A stretch of 64,000 nucleotides of DNA from Anthoceros angustus (GCA_010909165.1 MU008187.1:314247-378246), one strand, 5' to 3'. Positions 22,447 through 35,400 are shown, counted from the stretch's first letter. Translations and numbers: made by a program. The notes: generated from the letters alone by a model not told the origin.

Positions 22447-23950
22447 GTTCCAGACAATCCTGCTCTCTTATGACATAGACATGTTTGGAACATTATAATA
22501 TGAGGGTAGTCGGCCGTACATCCCCACCCCTTCTTTCCTTCTCGCATAATACATGAAAAAACATTTTGGGGTTCTCCATATCACGTCGTAGTTAAAGTAC
22601 CGTTGCCACGATTGCGGGCGCGGCATGCCGGCGCCGACTCATCACTGTAGGGAGTTTGATGTATGCAATGATTGCTACGTCGACATTGCCTTTGCGGTGG
22701 GAGTGGTTAGTTTATGTCAAACCACGGCAAGAAGCATTGGGAGGCGATAAAAGGAGTTATGAGGTATCCGAATGGTACAAAAGCTTTGTGCATATGTTTT
22801 GGTAGTGAAGATGCATGTGTGGTTGGGTACAGATGCGATTATGCAGGATATGGACAAAGGAGGTCCACATCAGTTATGTCTTCATGTGCACTGAGGGTAG
22901 TAGTCGCACGCCCCCACCCCTTCTTTCCTTCTCGCATAATACATGAAAAATGTTTTGGGGTTCTCCATATCACGTCGTAGTTAAAGTACCGTTGCCACGA
23001 TTGCGGGCGCGGCATGCCGGCGCGCTCCTCATCACTGTAGGGAGTTTGATGTATGCAATGATTGCTACGTCGACATTGCCTTTGCGGTGGGAGTGGTTAG
23101 TTTGTCCGAGAAGGATGGGTCACGATCGCAGTTGTGCGTTTGGCCAGAATGAAGGAGAAGTCCGGCGACCTCCTAGATGGCGGGCGCGGTGTCAGATGGC
23201 TAATACTCCGACTCGGGCGCTGAGATGACCATGCCTCCGAAGACAATGCCATGGAGGAAATTGACAACTTTGAAGACATGGAGCACGCTCGACTGAAAGG
23301 ACTTGAAGTAGTCATGGATAGCGTGTCTGGACAATTTCCTCCGGAAACTCAAACCGGCATGGAAGACCATTGTACTTAGGTTCCAGCAATCCTGCTCTCT
23401 TATGACATAGACATGTTTGGAACATTATAATCTGAGGGTAGTCGCCGGCATGCCGGCGCCCTCCCCTACTTTCCTTCTCGCATAATACATGAAAAAGCTG
23501 TTTGGGGTTCTCCATATCACGTCGTAGTTAAAAGGGGCATGGCATGCCGCCACACTCATCAAATGAGGAGTTTGATGTATGCAATGATTGCTACACGTCC
23601 CGACATTGCCTTTCAAAGGAGTGGTGAGTTATGTCAAACCACGGCAAGAAGCATTGGGAGGCGATAAAAGGAGTTATGAGGTATCCGAATGGTACAAAAG
23701 CTTTGTGCATATGTTTTGGTAGTGAAGATGCATGTGTGGTTGGGTACAGATGCGATTATGCAGGATATGGACAAAGGAGGTCCACATCGAGTTATGTCTT
23801 CATGTGCACTGAGGTAGTCGGCCGTACATCCCCACCCCTTCTTTCCTTCTCGCATAATACATGAAAAAACATTTTGGGGTTCTCCATATCACGTCGTAGT
23901 TAAAGTACCGTTGCCACGATTGCGGCATGCCGGCGCGCTCCTCATCACTG
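22447..23950 (+). repeat. Mosaic array of transposon tail and copia RT fragments
   Basis: Blocks alternate in order: transposon 3' tail (gcataatacatgaaaaa, ~22500-22640), copia RT/RNase H (22641-22897), tail (22898-23035), a short RT piece (23036-23098), the methyltransferase last exon with stop (23099-23382), tail (to 23560), RT (23561-23815) and tail (23816-23950). One joint at ~23090-23105 lies in ggttagttt, which is shared by both parents. The pattern fits template switching or misassembly around the lost right junction of copy A. Confidence 0.8.
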
Positions 23951-24513
23951 TAGGGAGTTTGATGTATGCAATGATTGCTACGTCGACATTGCCTTTGCGG
24001 TGGGAGTGGTTAGTTTATGTCAAACCACGGCAAGAAGCATTGGGAGGCGATAAAAGGAGTTATGAGGTATCCGAATGGTACAAAAGCTTTGTGCATATGT
24101 TTTGGTAGTGAAGATGCATGTGTGGTTGGGTACCACGGATGCGATTATGCAGGATATGGACAAAGGAGGTCCACGAGTTATGTCTTCATGTGGAGGCGAT
24201 CTCATGGCGATCTCGCTTTGCGCGCATTATGCTATCTACCACAGAGGCCGAGTATGTTGCAATCGAGGCTTGCAAGGAAGCCATATGGCTTGCCTGCTTA
24301 GTGGGAGACTTGGGGATCAAGGTTGAGTCGCTGTTGTTGCATTGTGATAGCCAGTGCTATCCAATTGGCAAAGAATCCGATGTTTCATGCGAAGACTAAA
24401 CATGTGGATGTGAAGTATCACTTCATTCGAGAGGTGTTGGAGACAAGAGGGTACAACTTGTCAAGGTTCACACGCCCAGTAACCCCAGATATTCTTACCA
24501 AGGGACTCTACTG
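23951..24513 (+). pseudogene. Inner copia element: RT end and RNase H
   Basis: The sequence gives LMYAMIAT, GKKHWEAIKGVMRY and CICFGSEDACVVGY. The RNase H block follows: STTEAEYVAIEACKEAIWLA, then LAKNPMFHAKTKHVDVKYHF and DILTKGLY near the end. The catalytic stretch after GYT should read DADYAG, but the bases there are collapsed (gatgcgattatgcagg). RNase H removes template RNA during reverse transcription. Only the C-terminal part of the polyprotein survives here; integrase and the RT palm are absent. Confidence 0.85.
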
Positions 24514-24579
24514 AGCAATTTGCACAAGCTCGGACAGCGATGGGCATGAGGTAGTCCATTCTTCAATGGTAAATTGGCC

Positions 24580-24851
24580 TTTAAGTGGGAGGTTGTAAGG
24601 GTATTAAAGCCCAATGTACTTAGACTAATACACTTAGTCTAAGTTAGGTGTCGATTAAGTATCATTAGTTTTAAAGCTAATCACTAGAAGCTTCTTGTGC
24701 TCCTTCCTAGTGGCTTCTTGTGGAGCTTCCTAGGAGTCTGCTTGGAGGCATATAAATACCCTCAGAGCCTCATCTCAATTTGAGAGAGTTACACTTGCCT
24801 CCTCCTCTCCTCTCCTCTTTCCACCATCATGGGCTGCCACACGATCCTTCA
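24580..24851 (+). repeat. Polypurine tract and 3' LTR of inner copia (LTR 24594-24851)
   Basis: The purine run aagtgggagg at ~24582-24592 primes plus-strand synthesis and directly precedes TGTAAGGG. The 258-bp LTR pairs with 4414-4672, has a TATA box (atataaatacc, ~24751) and ends CCTTCA at 24851. LTR identity is high, with mostly short indels, which implies a young insertion if those indels are artefacts. Confidence 0.93.
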
Positions 24852-24856
24852 CTCGG
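24852..24856. repeat. Right target-site duplication (ctcgg) of inner copia element
   Basis: It matches 4409-4413 exactly and is followed by the resumed outer copia protease (GATTYICND). Confidence 0.9.
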
Positions 24857-26248
24857 GAGCTACCACCTACATATGCAACGACAAAACCTTGTTCTCCAAG
24901 CTCACCCTGCGTCGCATGAAGGACAAAGTTCTGTTAGGAGATGAGCGAAGTGACACTGAACTTTGCGTGGAGGGACATGGCACTTGTACCTTCACTCTCA
25001 ATGATGGATCTGTACAACCTGTCGAAAGAGTCCTGTATGTGCCAGACATGGCAAAGAATCTTCTGTCGATGAGCAAGCTCATGCAGTTGCATGCGTATGA
25101 GATACGCGTGACTGATGAGGCCTGCTGTTTCTACAGGAAGACTTCTCCCTCTGTCTGTGTATTTAGGGGCTTCCTTGATTATGATCTGTACAAATTAGAT
25201 TTGAGATGTTCTCCTGCACATCAGTCAGCCTTTACAGTCAGCATGACTTCTAGTCAACTTGCCTCCCTATGGCATGCGCGTTTAGGGCATGCCAATAAAA
25301 ACAAGTTGATAGACATGTCTAAGTAGGATTGCCATAGGGAACCGTTGCCTAGCTGTTTTAAGGACTTACCTGTTTGTGAGTCTTGCATTCTTGCTAAACA
25401 GAAGGAACTCCCTTTCCCTAAGGCTGCACACAGAGTGTCCTCAGTGTTAGATCTCGTGCATGCTGACATTTCAGGTAAGATACATACACCTTCTTTAGGG
25501 GGGGCTTTGTATTACCTGACGCTGACAGATGATTATAGCTGGTATTCGTGGACCATCTCCATGCGACTGAAGAGCGACACCTTTGGCTGCTTCAGGGACT
25601 GGCTGCCAACAGTTCAACGTCAGTCAGCTGCTTACTCAAAGTACTGCGAAGTGACAATGGTACTGAATTTGTCAACAGTGCTTTCGATGAGTACTTATCT
25701 GAGCAGGGCATCCAGAGGTAGTTGATTGTGCCGTATACCCAACAGCAAAATGGCGTTGCTGAACGCAAAAATCAAACTTTGTTGGGCATGACGAGAAGTA
25801 TGTTGCTTTGGGCTGGCCTTCCACAAAGTCTTGGTAGAGGAACGTCGTCGCGACCACATACATTTTGACGTGGTCGACTCAGTCAAGTGGAGGACGCCTT
25901 TTGAGGTCTTCTGGCATCGTAAGCCTAGCTTACTTCAGTTTCGAGTCTTCGGGTCCAAGGCTTTTGCCTACATTCCTGCAGAGAAGCGAAAAAAGTTAGA
26001 CAATCGTGCTCGAAGCCTTATTTTTGTCGGCTATAGTGAGCACGTTAAGGTGTACAAACTTTACGACCCTGCATCACAGACAGTGACCCTAGCCCGTAGT
26101 GTTACCTTTGTCGAACCCCATACTCCTGTTGCTACAGCTTCGGTTATGTCTGAAGGCTCAGCTGATGACTCCTTTGACGAGGATTCCAACATTGCCACCT
26201 TTCCTCTGGATGATACTGAGGATGCTGCAGATGACGCTGCAAACAACA
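24857..26248 (+). pseudogene. Outer copia element: protease and integrase
   Basis: The protease continues (GATTYICNDKTLFSKL), then comes the pre-integrase zinc region (LWHARLGH...CESCILAK, 25266-25400). The integrase core has VHADISGKI and LTDDYS, and after frame changes SDNGTEFVN, PYTQQQNGVAERKNQ and VFGSKAFAYIPAEKRKKLD. In-frame TAG codons at 25324-25326 and 25719-25721 stand where Gln would be expected, as CAG-to-TAG changes. Frameshifts occur near 25650 and 25830. The coding stops at 26248, where transposon copy B is inserted, and resumes at 36607. CAG/CTG sites are mostly preserved, unlike in the inner elements. Confidence 0.88.
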
Positions 26249-26275
26249 TAATATTTGAAGCGGCTCAATATACAA
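26248..26275 (+). repeat. Left terminal inverted repeat, copy B
   Basis: These 28 bases are identical to the reverse complement of 36579-36606 and to the start of copy A at 12072. They include the possible TA target dinucleotide. Confidence 0.93.
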
Positions 26276-27016
26276 GAAGGGGCTTATGGGGTACATATAC
26301 GGTGAAGGGGCTTCTCGATGGGCAACGAAATGGGGTTTTGCCCGTTATGGTAATGCCAATGTTTGGAAAAATAGGGTCTAAGATACAGCCCTAAGCGTGT
26401 CTGAGATGTGTTCTATTGGTCCGATGATTGACTTCCATGGTCACGTAGTTTTCTCGGAAATAATACCCATAATGTCGCCATTTGTGCGGGTGATGGAAGG
26501 TGAAATATGGATAAGTTTAGGGTATGAGATTTGGAACATGGGGAAGAGAGCCTCCCCGTGATTCGGAATACCATCCTTGAGGGTTTGTCATGGCTCTACT
26601 TCATTGAGCTTTACTATGTCAAGATGTGTGGGGAAGCTCGCGGTCGGAGGGTAAGCGCCGGCATGCGCGCAACTCTTTAGTGGTCTTGAGCTACAAGCGT
26701 TTGAATCAATGACAATGCAAGCTCGATAACTAAACAGTACGCCGGGTTTGGTTTAAACCCTTCGCAAGCGACTACGGCGGGCATAGAGATTTGCATTCAT
26801 GCGGATGGAGAATTCAAATGTGTAATATAAAAGATAGCTTATGTCCGAAGATAATAATCTGGCATGTGCCATTGCCTATGCCACGATGATCAGATATGAC
26901 CTTCACCGACAGACAATACCCCAATATGCCCACTATGTAAGAATCGTTACATGGGCATACGCTAAAGACAGAAATGCAAGTCCTGGCATTGGAGTTGCTG
27001 CATTACGACTGGTTGA

Positions 27017-30000
27017 TCACTCTTCGCCAGAGTCTAGACCTTCTCCATTTACCTCCTCCTCCTCGTTACAATCGTCATTGCTTTCATCTTGGACATCAGG
27101 AGTGCATGGTTGCAGATGGGGACGAAGGGCACTCAGCTTCTCCCTAATTATTTTCTTATCTGATGCATATAGATGTTTCCTTGAGTTCAACTTGAACCCA
27201 TAATACGATACGTTTTGCGACGAAGATTGTCCGGATGTTTGGAGGTCTTGAGTTTTTCCCCTTTTCCTTTCGATGTTGGTGCTTGGTCGCCATTCGCTCT
27301 GACGTATTCTCCAACATACTTGCCCTCGTAAGCATCGTGTGCTCTGTCTCCACCAATGCACACGTAAGAAAGGGTCTGAGTTCGGTGCACACTTACAACC
27401 TTTGCAACCCAAAATGCTCTGTTATGAGTGTCTCCCTCGCAAGGAGTGACAATGAACATGCCTTTCTGAATCTCCATGACATCCCCATTCATCCTTGCCA
27501 CCTCCTCTTCGCGGCGTTGCAAGCTCTGGTGAGCTCCCAAATACATATCTCTCTGTGGTACTTCTCGGAGTAATGCTTCGTCAAGAATAGCCTCGTCAGC
27601 GACGTGCAGCGGGGACACAAGTACCTCCGCCGAAGTCCTGTCATACCATTTCCATTCGTTCTGCAAGACTAGTCCAATGTTGTTGTCCACAATAGTTGCG
27701 ATCTCACTCTGATCCTTCCAGAATTCAATCCACCACTCCTCTTCATCCGCATTCAAATATGTTGGCAGCTTGAGCAAGCCCTTCCGTAGGTGGTCTACGC
27801 CGCATCGTGAGCCCACCTTCACTCCCTTTTGTCTTTTGCACGAAGGGCCATCAATGGTCAGTCCAATAACCGTATGCAGGCGTTAAGAACTCCAAGCCAT
27901 CTTGGTTTCCCACGTGGAGAAGTAGAATCTTTCATTATGGTAACTTTTCCGCTAATCATCTTCCTTGTAATTTTGAATTGATCTTTGGAGCGAGGTTGTT
28001 CAAGCTTAACAGACTTTAAATTGGTGCCCCGGCTCCTTTGCAACGCCACACATATGTTGAAGTCGCGCACTTGATGATAACCTTGACCTGGGTTTGGTGT
28101 GTATGCCGTTCTCAATATATCCTCCATAGCCGGAGAGTACGAGCCTCCTTGTGCTTCGGATGCTTTGAAAACATGAAAACATCGATCCACAGTCATGCGT
28201 GTGTCCAAGAAGAAGCCCACCTTAACCTTTTGAAAATCGCAACTCTACTAGCATATTCGTAGGCAAATAGCAATTGATTCTTATTCTCCACACGTGTTGT
28301 CAAGTCGCAAATACAACCGATGGAAGAAGCCCTCGTAAGTGTGTATGACATCCTATGATCGAAATCGTCGGTTGCGTCATTGTGAAGATTCGCATAGTGG
28401 AGATAAGCTCGGCCTTGTGAGTATAATTATGGATCATACAACCCACAACATGAACGTGATCTTGTTGTCCTCCTTCAAGTCTTTAGGCCACCGTAATATG
28501 TGAGGCGATGTTTTCTTCGTCCATGCCATCAATTGATAACAATATGTTATGCGCTCACTATACCCTTTTGACCGATGCTTCGACATTTTCTTCCTTTCGT
28601 TCATAAGAAGACGGACTCGATGGGAGTCTAATGCACTTGGTAAACATCTGCGTCCAACCACGGTAAGATCGATTAGAGCCAAGCTTGTACAAGGCGAACA
28701 AATCTACACGCATCAATGACACCATGAGATTAACACTGCAGTTGCCCAAAGCCATTCACAGCGGCCGATTCACGGCAGCCGGCATGCCGCCATGCAGGCC
28801 CCTCCCATAAACCACTTGTCGGATGCGGGAAATGCCTGAGAAACATGGAAGGCGGGCCCGCGCAGCAGAATATTCTGTGAGCGGCTCCGTCACCCTTTGG
28901 TAGGCAAGGCGCACAACCTCATGGGTGGCCGGCATGCGCCCCGCCCGATGGAAGGGGCATGCCCGCCGATGGAAGGGGCGCCGCGCATGCGCCCGATGGA
29001 AGGAGGCCGCCGGCATCGCCATCGCTCGATGGAAGGGCGGCATGCCGGCGCCGCCGCCTGATGGAAGGAGGCCGCATGCCGCGCCATGCGCCCGATGGAA
29101 GGGGCGCCATGCGCCATGCGCCATAGTCGCCCGCCGGTGTAGTCACAGACATTCGTGGCGTATACCATATGCGATGCGGCATGCCGGCGCCATGCGCTCG
29201 ATGGAAGGAGGCCGCCGGCGCAGCGTGCGGCGCGTACATTCACTATATTATGTACATGGCTTCCCTTCTTGCCACCAAAGCAGATTACACAAGCACATGC
29301 TACATTGACTGTGAAAGATTGATTGGGGAGACATGAACATGGACAAGCATACCTTGCTCCAGTATTTCTTCTGTGTGTCGAATGTTATACTTCAGTCCAA
29401 CGCATAAGGAACATGTCGAGAACCTGTTTGACTTGGGAATTTTCAGAGAAAATTCATTCCCATAACGAGGAAATGCGCATATGATATGTACCGCAAACTG
29501 TTTTGTCCATCCCACGTATTGTGACCAAACTTCATGCTTGGTAAAAGTATCGAGCAAGTTATAGACTTCAACATTCGCAACCTCTCGTGAGATGCAAGAA
29601 AGTCGCGTCCATCCACTCAATCGCACCAAGGCGTGCGTGGATTTTGACATGGGTTTGGCTTGTTCGTCCCAAGGAGCATTACTCAGACTCGTCTTCAATT
29701 CTTCATACAGCGGACCCAATGCAATACATGCGTCAAGGCTTTCAAACAACATCTTAGTGGTGCCGGTGCATGAGAAATGTCGCACCTTCCCTTTGCACTA
29801 GCTTTGTGCGGGCGAACAAGTGCCTCCAAGAACCTCTCCTGTTCTCCTCTTCCCAGATCCAAGAATCGCAGACGCTCTTCTTGAAACGATTCTTTTGGCA
29901 GCATAGGGAGGCACAGCTTCGTGCAGCATGGTTTCCGGGAATCTTCCAGTACAGACACAGTTTCACTCTTCCTCAGCGAGACACCAGCTGCTCTCCGCTT

Positions 30001-30560
30001 TTGCAACATACTTCCAGCCAGAAGGGCACACTGCATTGTCTCTGACAGTGGCTTTGGGTGAAACGTTGGTCTTGTACATGTTCCAAATCCTTCTCCTTCA
30101 TTGTTATCCATTGTACCCGCTATTTCCCGTGATGAGTTAAGAGTCTGAAATTCCTCGTCATCACCTCTGGCTTCACACTGAACTGCACATCTTCCGGCAT
30201 TCCCCCGTGCGCGCGGTGAGCCGACTATTGCCGAAGCAGAAGCACCCCCTTCATCCTGACCATGAACGGTGAACAAGCCCGTGCAGCGAGTTGCTTTCCA
30301 CCGCCTCTTGCGGCCTTTTGTCGACCCGGACTTTTCTCCAATGCGCGATAGAGGTTCACGTTTCGGAGTTCTTGGCACATAGCGGGCATCCCGTTGTCGA
30401 TCGTTCTTCTCCACCCGGACTGCGAGGCGAAGCGGATGATCGGCCGCAAGCCTTATGATTAAGAAAGTAATGTCCTACCCGATCCCACCATCGTAGATTA
30501 CGACACCCAAGCACAAGACTACAAGACAAAGTCGCGATCAAATAACACTCACTCAAAGGC
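27017..30560 (-). pseudogene. DUF7869-type putative transposase, copy B
   Basis: It is collinear with copy A (12790-16300). The 5' part (30414-29695) has the longest clean frame, with basic residues and DNNEGEGFGTCTRP. Then come HEVWSQYVGWTKQF (~29510), WPKDLKEDNKIT (~28470), LDNTC (~28290, with the following RENKN lost by a small deletion) and GHTHDC (~28190). The C-terminal block (27822-27187) has one long frame with WWIEFWKDQSEIATIVDNN and VTPCEGDTHNRAFWVAKVV. The end is acidic (CNEEEEVNGEGLDSGEE) with a stop at 27017. The likely role is transposition of the element. It is frameshifted in this sequence, so activity cannot be judged. Confidence 0.7.
28920..29230. repeat. GC-rich palindromic minisatellite, copy B
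   Basis: Irregular gatggaagg plus cggcatgccggcgcc units match 14740-15050. Unit number and spacing differ between the copies. Confidence 0.85.
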
Positions 30561-32450
30561 AATGGCGGAGATGGGCATGTTGACATTGCATTCATTGGGT
30601 TCATCGGCGCTAGTCTTGCATGCGGCTTCTCTTCTCATGTCCATCGACCTAAGGAATTGAGGCTTAGAACCTCGTGAAATCGCATCTTCGCGGATCCCTG
30701 CATCAAATGGAATTGGTGAGGAAGACTTAAGGAAGTAAGGATAGTCGGGCCTCCACAAAGCAGTGCAAACACCTCCGCTTCATCGGTCGTGTGTTGCGGT
30801 GAGCATCATTCTCGTCCCTTAGCACAAGAAGAGCACACAAACTAGTTCTATAGAATGGTGAAGATAGCAAACCACTATAAGGCATGTCCACTTTGTCCAC
30901 GCCACTCGTTTGGCGCCTCGACACCATGCACGGAGAATGGCGGTGCCTTAACATCTTCATTGGCGTTCACCATCCTTTGTGCTATGCAAACGCAGTCATA
31001 ATCTCATTACACCTAGGGTTTGCGGGGCCGCTATTGCTATTTTTAAATATAATGTTACCAAGAACGCGGATTTGGCGCATTTCCACTAGATATGCCATGA
31101 TGCCGGACCTAATTAGGGTGCCACGTCGGGCAGCTGCTCCTCCTTCCCTCGGTGCGAGTGAGCGTAAAACATACCTCTCGTGCGCCCTTTGCTGTTCCGT
31201 TTTCGAGAAGGATTGGTTGGGCGACACCTCGTGGAGCTCGAGCAAGCGCCTTCAGCAGGATCACCATTGGAGGAGGTTGTTTGAGCCGCGAGGCATCGGA
31301 AACGACGCGTCGGCCCGCGTTGTTGTCATCTCTTCTTTGTGGGATTCTTTTCGTATGTGATTGCTGTTGATTTCTCCATGTCTTTTAGTTTACGTGAGAC
31401 ATCATCACGGCCATGGCTAGTGGGAGCAGCAAGAAGGACTGCAAGATGGGCCTTTGTTGGCCCCAGACCCGATGGAAAAGCCGCGCAAGCATCGCAAGAC
31501 AAAGTCGTCAAATAACACTCACTCAAAGGCAATGGCGGCAGAGGCGGGCATGTTGACATTGCATTCATTGGGTTCATCGGGCCTAGTCTTGCATGTCCGC
31601 TTCTCTGCTCTCATGTCCATCGACCTAAGGAATTGAGGCTTAAACCTCATCGGCATCTTCGCGGATCCCTGCGCCGAAATGGAATTGGTGAGGAAGACTT
31701 AAGGAAGTAAGGATAGTCGCCGTCCACAAAGCAGTGCAAACACCTCCGCTTCATCGGTGTGTGTGCGGTGAGCATCTTCTCGGTCCCTTCCACAAGAGCA
31801 CACAAACTAGTTCTATAGAATGGTGAAGATAGCAAACCACTATAAGGCATGTCCACTTTGTCCACGCCACTCGTTTGGCGCGCATACCATGCGGAGAATG
31901 GCGGTGCCTTAACTACATCTTCATTGGCGTTCACCATCCTTTGTGCTATGCAAGCAGTCATAATCTCATTACACCTAGGGTTTGCGGGGCCGCTATTGCT
32001 ATTTTTAAATATAATGTTACCAAGAACGGATTTGGCGCATTTCCACTAGATATGCCATGATGCGGGACCTAATTAGGGTGCCACGCGTCGGCAAGCTGCT
32101 CTCCTTCCCTCGGTGCGGTGAGCGTAAAACATACCTCTCGTGCGCCCTTTGCCCGTTTCAAGGATTGGTTGGGCGACACCTCGTGGGCTCGAGCAAGCGC
32201 CTTCAGCAGGATCACCATTGGAGGAGACGTTTGAGCCGAGGCATCGGAAACGACGCGTCGGCCCGCGTTGTTGTCATCTCTTCTTTGTGGGATTGCGGTT
32301 TCGTATGTGATTGCTGTTGATTCTCCATGTCTTTTCGTTTCGTAGAAGACATCATCACGGCCATGGCTAGTGGGAGACGCAGCAAGAAGGACTGCAAGAT
32401 GGGCCTGGCCCCACCGGTGGAAAAGCGCGCAAGCATCGCAAGACAAAAGC
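30531..32450. repeat. Tandem duplication of the divergent region in copy B
   Basis: The phrase caaataacactcactcaaaggcaatggcgg occurs at ~30540 and ~31507, and the following ~950 bases repeat, including the start of methyltransferase exon 1 (MASG at ~31413 and ~32363). Copy A has this segment once (16320-17400). Both units show short deletions relative to copy A, such as cagggcaagc becoming cggcaagc. Confidence 0.88.
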
Positions 32451-35400
32451 AAGAAGGCGACACTTTGCGAGAAGGTGGAGCGCGTGTGTCACGGCACTGG
32501 AGGATCACTGGAGGCAAAACCAGCGGTGCAATCGACCATGGTTCGGGAGGAGCCCAGTCTCGGAAAGTCGGATCGCTGGGTGCGAGGGCAAGCGTGCAAG
32601 CTTGGTGGAGCGGGGGACAAAAGCTGGCCAAACCACCTAGGGCAAAAGCTCCGAACCATTCCCTTCTCCTTACACATACGAGGAATCATCATGATCCGGC
32701 GTCCACAAGCAGTAGAAGAAACTAATGGTGGACAGTGGTTTTAATCAGGGAGATGCGAGCATGTGGACTCCAATCTGAAGTTGTGGATGTATGGACACGG
32801 GGAGCCTTGCCGAATCGAGGAGCCTGGCGGGGTGGGTGGTGTGGGCAACAATTGATATGGAGGAACAAGAGCCTTCGAGATCCTATGCCTTTTGGAAGGC
32901 CATATGAATTCAACACTCTTCCGGTAAGATTATAGTGTGTTTACGGTGAGTGCCAACTTCAATGCCCGCAAGTGTGAGCCGCGAGCCTTGTCTCGAAATT
33001 TCGAGGCGGTGCGGTGAGTGTGAGTCTGCCCAACACAACCTTTTTAGCATTGCTTGTTGTTTCAAATGGAGAACGCTTCACCTTGCCAGCTCGTTCTCTT
33101 CTTGATCTGGTTTGGTCATTCGGAGCTGTCTGAAAACTATCTGCGCCATTACCTCCTCCATCAAAACTCACGGTAGGAGGTTTCATATCGGATAACGCGC
33201 CAAGGTCTTGGTGTGTTTGCACAAGGAGAATGGCATTTGTTGATGTGAAGAGGAGAATGAGTTTGGGCCATCGGATGAAGAAGATGGGCGATCCGGATGT
33301 TTTGGGACATTCGGATGATGAGGCTTGGGGCATGATGGAGAAGGTCGGTGGGGAGGTCGGATGGACCTCCGGCGTCAATGGATATGATTTCTATCCCATA
33401 TATCGGTGAGGAGAGGAGATGGAGGCGCGGCATGCTGCTCCCGGTATCCCAGGTCGGAGACACCCTAGCACGTTGGGTGGTGTGGAAGCGTGAGGAAGAG
33501 TGGGCGGTGAGCCGAGGCGGTGGGCGGCATCTGCGCCGCGCAGCACATGGGAAGAGGCGCCGGCATGCGCGCCCAGTGACATGGGAAGAAGGGGCGGCAT
33601 CGGCGCCCTGGAAGGGGCGGCATCGGCCGGCGAGGTGAGGCGCGGCATGCCGCGCCCTCGCGGTGAGGAAGAGGCGCCGCATGCGGCCGTCGACCATTCG
33701 AGGAAGAGGGGCGCGGCGCCGGCGCCCACGACGATGGTGAAGAGGAGCCGCCGGCATCTGCGCCCACCTTCCAAGGAGGGGTCCATACTCCCGGGACTCC
33801 TCACCACTTCACAAAAAGCGGGCAAAGGGATGCGGCGGGAGTATGAGAACACAATCTGGAGTAGTCGAGGGCAAAGTCGGAAGGCAGGCAAGCCTGACAG
33901 GACCATCCGGAATGAGATTCAAACTCTTCATGTGGAAACCGGCGGTGGCGCTTGGCGGCGTCGCACATGGAGGAAGACTATCGACAAAATTGACATGCAT
34001 ACTCCAAAAGGTTGTTCAAAGCTGTTTTGGTAAGCGGAAAATTTGCGCCCCCTTCGACCCACGATGCCCGGATCCGGAAAGTTGATGAGGCATGGGCCAA
34101 TTATCTTGCTCGCGTCATTGCTAAGGGAGGATTGAAGAAGGGTGCTTCCTCTTCTATGTATGATTGATCCTGCAGTGCGAGGACATTGAGCGACTTGATT
34201 GGAATAGGTTTAGGCGAAGAAGTATGTCATGGGCGTGGGGTGGAAACCATACCTCGCAGCCATGAGGCACCTTGGATATCTCACCGGGAAGGCGCGTTTC
34301 GGTGGATCGAAGCCCATGTGTATTGTGGCCTACTGTCTCGAGATGAGGATTCGCTCACCGATCACAACCGGATGGCGGACAAGCGAAGAAGATGAATTTT
34401 ATTGAGCGGGGTTTATCTCGGATGAGTTTGAGATAGCTAAGCGGGATCATGTCATCATGTCCATGAACTGAAATTCAATCTCTACAAGGTGCTTGGTTTG
34501 ATTGAAGGCGATGAAGGCCGAGAAGATGAGCGGTACAAGCGAACAAGGTGGACATGAGAACCCATATCGTGCATTGCAAAACTAGAGGTAAGGTCCGGGA
34601 GAATGTGGACAAAATTTTTGAAGTGGGAAGCGGTGAGCTACGGCGGAAGCATGTCGCGGCACAAGCAAAAGAGCAAAGGTAAGCGGAAGGCAACGGCGAG
34701 ACAAAACAAGTTGATGGAGTTTTGTGAAGCCCAAAGAGATGCGAGAAGCCGTGGCGAAGCTTTCAAGGAATCCCTTCGAGTCGGGACAGATGTTGATAAG
34801 TGCCGGAGAAATCTTGGCCGCCTCTTGGACTGAGCAGAATGTCGAAGGAAGTTACACTCGGAAGAAATTTCACGTCATTCAAGTGGCAATGGCAAAACAT
34901 CCGGGTTGTGACTCATTCGAAATGGTGAGACAAGAATACCCTCAACACTCCTCGGGGGTTATTGCAAGATTTCAAACCGCATTTGAGGGCAAGGTAACCA
35001 TATTTCCTTCCATGCATGAAAGAGGGGCGCCGGCTGCGCTCTACAAGGCCTTCCGGTCTCTCACGCTAACCCATGATGTTTGCCATTCCATGCAAGTGAA
35101 AGATGTTGAGGACCTAAAGAAATTACGATGATTTTCAAGCCTTTATTCTCGAGGTCCATACATGGAAGGGACTTGAAAATGAGCAAAAGCGCTAGCAGAT
35201 ATGGACATGGAGGAAGGGCTTCAATCGTTCACGGTGCAAAAGCAGAGGACATTGTCAAGTACCGGTCATTTCTAGAGATGCGCGGATATGAGGGGGTTTC
35301 TAAGGGTCCATAAGTACACCACGATGGTCATGGACGTGCCGAGGATTCAACGGTAAACATGATGTGAAGTTAGACCACTTTCAATTGGGAAAAATATTTC

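Larger units (their letters stand above)
12072..22640. mobile_element. TIR DNA transposon, copy A (right end lost)
   Basis: It begins with the inverted-repeat sequence ATAATATTTGAAGCGGC and is collinear with copy B (26248-36606). Both have a minus-strand DUF7869 gene, a divergent region, then a plus-strand ParB-methyltransferase gene. Copy A carries an extra ~1.1-kb tandem duplication of the methyltransferase region. Its right terminus is missing: near 22605 the match to copy B stops, and copia RT sequence follows through a GC-rich joint. It is inserted in the inner copia protease. Confidence 0.85.
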
